A stretch of DNA of 64,000 nt, taken from contig JACMZG010001911.1 of assembly GCA_018340805.1 (NCBI GenBank), positions 57,651,805 through 57,715,804 of the forward strand. The letters run 5' to 3'. The position numbers and the translations under genes are program-made. This document shows positions 60,784 through 64,000 of this stretch, piece after piece (the first letter of the stretch is position 1; the number at the start of each line of letters is the position of its first letter). The notes under the pieces are model-generated. The model worked only from the letters and a program-made list of their open reading frames with translations. It did no database searches and was not told the origin of the DNA. Source of the DNA: Microvelia longipes. Lineage: Eukaryota; Arthropoda; Insecta; Hemiptera; Veliidae.

Positions 60784-63651
60784 GTTATACTACTACTAAA
60801 AGATCAGTAGAAGGATGAAGATGCAAAACAGGTGCTGAAACAATAGAGATACTCGAATCAGAACTCGCTGAGTTAGGTTTCACGATCATATAACTCTATA
60901 CATATCATTATATGTATAATATGTTTCTTAATACAAATATACATTAACACGCAGAAAGTAAAGACTTGGAGAATATAAGATGATGAGTGGTTTTGCAAAA
61001 CTTTTTTTTCGTGTTTAGGGACATTTGAACCGATTTTTGCTACACTCCCGTTCGACTCCCGCATGACGCCTATCCCATTAGCTAATTTTTTCTAAATGAA
61101 TTCCCTAAAAAGACAAAAAAATTTAAATATTATTAAAGGTCACAAGATCTATACTCTAGAGTTCAACAAACATAGTTATTATTACTTAATAACTTTATAA
61201 TTAGCAACAAAAAAATATTTGTTTTGGTCTCAGATTTAGTTCACAGAGGAATATTGCAGAGCGGGGCTGGAACGACTCTGTGGGCTCTGTCTGCTCCAGG
61301 TGTAGCTCAGTACAGAACAATCACCATTGCTCAACACCTCGGGTGTCCAGTACAACCCACCCAGGATATGATATCGTGTTTAAAACAAAGGCCTGCTATT
61401 GATATCGCCAACACTGATCGCTTATTTATTGTAAGTATACTTATTATTTTATGTATCATAATTTCAAGTTTATTTCAAAAATTGTACATTCTTGAGTGTG
61501 ATAGTTATTATAGGTTTTTGCATAAAAGTTAATTATTAAAGTAAGAAATGTAAAATTAATCCAATTAAAGAAGGATAAGGGGAGTTAAAAAATAGAAAAA
61601 CAAAACAAATGACATTTCCAATTAACAAAATGACAAGTCCCCACAACTTAGTTTTCCGGTGAAAAGGTGACAACTTCGCGCAGTAGAAGAAGTTACATCG
61701 TGTTTTCCTCTTTCCACAGTCGACTTCGTAAATTGAATTTAGCAAACCATATGCATTATCCATCTTCTTACTATTTATTTATTACGTTTTTATCAAATTC
61801 CGTCTTGATTACCAACTTTGAATACATTCTACAGTCCTTTTTATCAAATATTGGAATATTTTCTTTAAAAAAATATATTTAAAAAAATATTAGTTTAATA
61901 ATCTTTATAGAATTCAATATTCTTTTCATTGAATTTAAAACAATAAATATTAATATTCATTTAGTTGAAAAGTTTTACTGTATTCGCTTACACCAAAGAA
62001 TATAAAGATAAAGAAAGCTGGTCTTGGGATTTATTTCTTCGGACTGAATAGTTTAGTTCCGCAGCCAGTTAACCAGAGCGCTAGTGTGTAATTTGGTTAA
62101 CACCGCGCCTACTACGAGAACGCGCTCCTGACGTCTTGTTTTCGGTAAACTACTTCTAGCACAACACATAATAATGACCAATTTTTAGTAGAAACTCCTG
62201 TCGTTAAAATGGTAATAAAGAACGAGATGATTTCATAATAATAAATAGATAAGTGGGAATAATGTTATGGTAAGCAGAGTTCGTTTCAGAGCCGGCGCTA
62301 GATGTCAGCACCGAGTTCACCTCCAGCTTCTGTCTGAATCTCTCGAATACAGGTGCATTCACAATACTGCGGTAGCGATGCGTCCGGGCGTTGCGTGCGG
62401 TAACAGCTAAAATTCCAACCTATGTTATCGTATGGGACGTTCTTAAACAACTTACGGTAGCTTTGTCACAGGGAGGCTGCCGCTGTAAAAAAGCCAATAC
62501 CGCGTAGCAGCCAAAACGTAAGCTCCTGTTTAATTTGCAGAAACAAGCGATTAAAGAAGAAGAAAGGACAAATTAGTGTAAAAGGGGATAGGAAACAGAT
62601 AGGCACAGGTTTGGAGTTAAGTTCAAAAAGTTAATTCAATTTGTATTTATATTAAAAAAAATATGAATCTATATCATTAAAATAGTTAGTTATGCACCAA
62701 GGGAGTAATGCTATTATTTCCATGAACCAAAGTATTTAACTGTATTTTATTTGTGTTTAACTCCCGAGGCAAAGCCGAGGGATTTATAGGTGTACCTCCC
62801 GAGGCGAAGCCGAGGTAGGTAATTGCGAGAGGGAAAATTGAATTTCACTCCCAAGGTGCATAAAAGATTTTATCTCCTGGCGTTGATTTTATTTTAATAC
62901 GTTTGTTGTATATTACTCTATTTTTTGGGTCGGACTCCTTTATAAATTTTGGGCATGCTGCCCACGAAAAATGAAAAAATAAAATATTTCTCCAAACTAC
63001 TTCTATTGACCTGAAACGGAATTTGAGCCATTAAATAAAATTTTCCCTAATTAAGTGAAATTAAATAAAATTAAGTTTCCCCAATAAATTTTATGGGTGC
63101 CACCCACCGGATAAATTACAAAAATTGATTGGTCACCTGTATAAATTTAGAGAATACCACTCCCCTAAAAAATGATATAATAGGCTAAAATAACCCAATA
63201 GTAGGAAACGTTTTTTATACCCAAGGAAGAAAAAGTTATTTTTTACTCCCAAGGGAGTGAAAAGTAACTTTTTCTCCCTTGGGAGTGAAAAGTGCTTCTT
63301 TACTCTCTAAAAACTAGTCAATAAACTTTAGATTATACACCGGTCTAGTGATAAAATATATTTTTTGCTTCTAACATATTACCGTAAGTTTTATCATGTA
63401 ACATAATATATTGTAAGATTAAGCAATAAAATATTGGTGACTCTAGCAAGTCCCTTGATTGTACTGCTCTAAGTAATGTATTCTAATAGATGTGTATTTA
63501 CAGAGACGTGATTTCGATCCAATATGTCCATTCGAACCAGTAATCGACTTTGGGCCAGACAGCATAGTACCTGTAAGTCCTTACCGAACAATCATTGATA
63601 AGCCGATAATGATTGGAAATACCAGGGATGAAGGAGCATTCAAAACTCTTT
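53013..63651 (+). CDS. Secreted type-B carboxylesterase, 3'-partial (6 exons seen, 346 residues)
   Basis: Exons are 53013-53219, 55820-55969, 57385-57535, 60021-60206, 61234-61430 and 63504-63651, all joining in phase. Residues 1-22 are a signal peptide. The family marks EDCLYL (108-113), oxyanion YGGAF (132-136), nucleophile elbow GNSAG with Ser215, HRGILQSGAG and TRDEG with the triad Glu340 are present. C90 and C110 form the usual first disulfide. The catalytic His and the C-terminus lie beyond the window. The enzyme class hydrolyses ester bonds outside the cell; relatives include insect esterases and juvenile-hormone-esterase-like proteins. The substrate cannot be called. GNSAG has Asn where most relatives have Glu. 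An acceptor TTGTTCCAG five bases before the ATG suggests a non-coding first exon upstream. Confidence 0.92.
53440..54290 (-). repeat. Family-E repeat in esterase intron 1
   Basis: It runs from GGTTCCTCATCACATCATAT through CTTCGGACTCGCTTCGCTCG to CGGTATAAATGAGGAAAAGT. Confidence 0.75.
54486..54898. mobile_element. TIR element with internal tandem copies, esterase intron 1
   Basis: TTTGTGGCAGCCCTATATTA start and the inverse CAGGGCTGCCACAA at the right. The end sequence with ATTCAAATTGTCAGATTTTGA recurs about four times inside. Confidence 0.75.
55005..55350 (+). repeat. Family-E repeat fragment, esterase intron 1
   Basis: CTTTCCTCATTTATACCTAG start, TTGTCTGTCTGTATGTATG and TGACGTCATTAACCAGC. 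Confidence 0.75.
55380..55700. repeat. ~30-bp degenerate tandem repeat, esterase intron 1
   Basis: About ten units built on TGTCATTCTTGGTCCCTATT + TATCATAAGC, with many deletions. It ends 120 bp before exon 2. Confidence 0.85.
55820..55969 (+). CDS. Carboxylesterase exon 2
   Basis: 50 codons, phase 0 at both ends, with DLPDCWQ and YGQEDCLYLSVFTPA, the first disulfide pair and the COE signature. Donor GCC|GTACGT. Confidence 0.92.
56131..56920. repeat. ~62-bp degenerate tandem repeat, esterase intron 2
   Basis: About a dozen units of GGTCTCCTTAAGGAGCCCTT + AAGGAAAATGTTAGGTTTAC + AGTTTAGTTAAGGAATATGT. Each unit holds a CTCCTTAAGGAG palindrome. Decay increases to the right. Confidence 0.9.
56980..57132. 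repeat. 39-bp tandem repeat, 4 units
   Basis: Units of ATTGGCCAATAGAAACACAA + GATTGGATATTATTCTGAC, nearly identical. 39 bp preserves an open frame, but nothing else suggests coding. Confidence 0.92.
57385..57535 (+). CDS. Carboxylesterase exon 3 (oxyanion hole)
   Basis: It reads LPVMVYVYGGAFRSEF and VVLVTFKYRVGPFG. It ends one base into the Gly codon; donor TTTG|GTACG. Confidence 0.92.
57685..57784. mobile_element. hAT-type MITE (family D), right-end fragment
   Basis: AAGGTAAGTTTGCTCT, TGTGGGGTCAG and TTTATTCAAGATCT match the right end of the copy at 24259. Confidence 0.6.
57938..58762 (+). mobile_element. Family-A MITE split by family C
   Basis: 57938-58182 (GAGGCCAATAAG...AGAACCCCAAAAAA) and 58713-58762 (GAAAAAGATGTTTCAGGCCT...) are two parts of one copy. 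Confidence 0.7.
58183..58712. mobile_element. Family-C MITE, 530 bp, nested
   Basis: CTTAGAATAATACTATATAT start and ATATAATATTATTCTAAG end, with GAAGGAGCACT / AGTGCTCCTTC subterminal. A short A run flanks both sides. Confidence 0.8.
58768..58935 (+). mobile_element. Family-A MITE, left part
   Basis: TAGAGGTATTATTACTAGAG start through AACATTGATAAAGTAAACTG to GTGTGGGAAGCCGAAAA, then it is lost. Confidence 0.65.
60021..60206 (+). CDS. Carboxylesterase exon 4 (nucleophile Ser)
   Basis: It reads LPGNMGLKDSAMVLEWVNRN and VTVFGNSAGASSVHYLL, the nucleophile elbow. Strong donor C|GTAAGT. Confidence 0.94.
60592..60644. repeat. Perfect palindrome, esterase intron 4
   Basis: TAAGAGTTTCTTAAGCATGCC-type stem: AAGAGTTTCTTAAGCATGCC and its complement are separated by about five bases. 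Confidence 0.85.
60713..60781. repeat. (TA)n microsatellite
   Basis: About 68 bp of TA in esterase intron 4. Confidence 0.95.
61234..61430 (+). CDS. Carboxylesterase exon 5
   Basis: It reads HLVHRGILQSGAGTTLWAL, continuing the alpha/beta-hydrolase fold. It ends RLFI with donor GTAAGT, phase 0. Confidence 0.92.
62690..63345 (-). repeat. Family-F repeat, esterase intron 5
   Basis: GAGGCAAAGCCGAGG and GAGGCGAAGCCGAGG, then the inverse of the 39690-40260 repeat, ending with CTCCCAAGGGAGT palindromes at 63246-63290. Confidence 0.7.
63504..63651 (+). CDS. Carboxylesterase exon 6 (triad Glu)
   Basis: It reads FEPVIDFGPDSIVPVSPYRT and PIMIGNTRDEGAFKTL, where the Glu of RDEG is the acidic triad member by family alignment. 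Donor CTTT|GTAAGT leaves one base for the next exon outside the window. Confidence 0.9.
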
Positions 63652-63714
63652 GTAAGTCTTATGTTAATACCATTATGTATAAATAAATACCTTCCAGTGT
63701 ATTTTTACTTTACC

Positions 63715-64000
63715 TGATTTATCTCGTAAGTATATAGAAAAAGTAATGTGTCAGCAAAAATCCGAAACAGGGATGTCACCGGATTTATCCGTTTCAGGTG
63801 GTTATAAGACCACCTTTCAGAGTGGATTTCACAAAGATATCTGTCTGTATGTGTGTGTGTCTGTTATCATCGTAGCTTCTAGTGTATCTATGCAAAAAAG
63901 TTGAAAATTAGTACAAACTTCAGTCTATCGCTGTAGTTGTGCTATTCAGAAATTAATTGTTTTATGACGTCATTCTGTCTAAACCTGTCAACCTTCAACC
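63715..64000 (+). repeat. Family-E repeat running off the window
   Basis: GGGATGTCACCGGATTTATC, GTGTGTGTCTGTTATCATCG and TATGACGTCATTC match the left part of the copy at 48500. Confidence 0.75.

Overview
The window looks like AT-rich nuclear DNA from an insect or a close arthropod relative. Genes are split into short exons with GT/AG junctions that keep reading phase. Introns and spacers are packed with inverted-repeat elements, LINE relics, tandem repeats and (TA)n arrays. The protein types (a cytochrome b5-related desaturase-like protein, ANKMY2, a secreted carboxylesterase) fit an insect; the species cannot be told from sequence alone. No RNA gene, CRISPR array or bacterial-type operon was seen.

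Layout. (1) 3834-13124, plus: a RING-finger gene that enters from further upstream. Its exons are 3834-3915, 6717-7155 (Ser/Pro/His-rich) and 12904-13124 (C-terminal C3HC4 RING). A separate ATG-bearing exon at 8273-8570 joins the same RING exon in phase and would give a complete 172-residue protein. (2) 17985-28416, plus: a complete seven-exon gene for a cytochrome b5-related fatty-acid-desaturase-like protein, 447 aa, with an N-terminal b5-like domain and histidine boxes. (3) 44064-36800, minus: a complete six-exon ANKMY2 orthologue, 371 aa, with ankyrin repeats and a C-terminal MYND zinc finger. (4) 53013-63651, plus: six exons of a secreted type-B carboxylesterase. It carries the signal peptide, the Ser nucleophile and the Glu of the triad; the His exon lies beyond the window.

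The repeat landscape is the most distinctive part. At least six dispersed families recur: a ~370-bp MITE with ends ATAGAGATATTATTACTAGA; a ~500-bp hAT-type MITE with CAAGGATCTTGAAT ends, two copies of which have perfect 8-bp target duplications; a ~500-bp MITE starting CTTAGAAT; a fold-back/composite family carrying internal (TA)n arrays; a 650-860-bp family ending in TATAAATGAGGAAAAGT; and a family marked by CTCCCAAGGGAGT. Several are nested inside one another, so relative insertion order can be read. A 1.15-kb palindrome and a decayed ankyrin-exon copy lie in ANKMY2 intron 2.

The four genes are functionally unrelated and do not form a system. I found no convincing new biological system; the most checkable novelties are the alternative RING first exon, the ankyrin exon relic, the position-specific TA expansions, and the tandem amplification of a MITE end.
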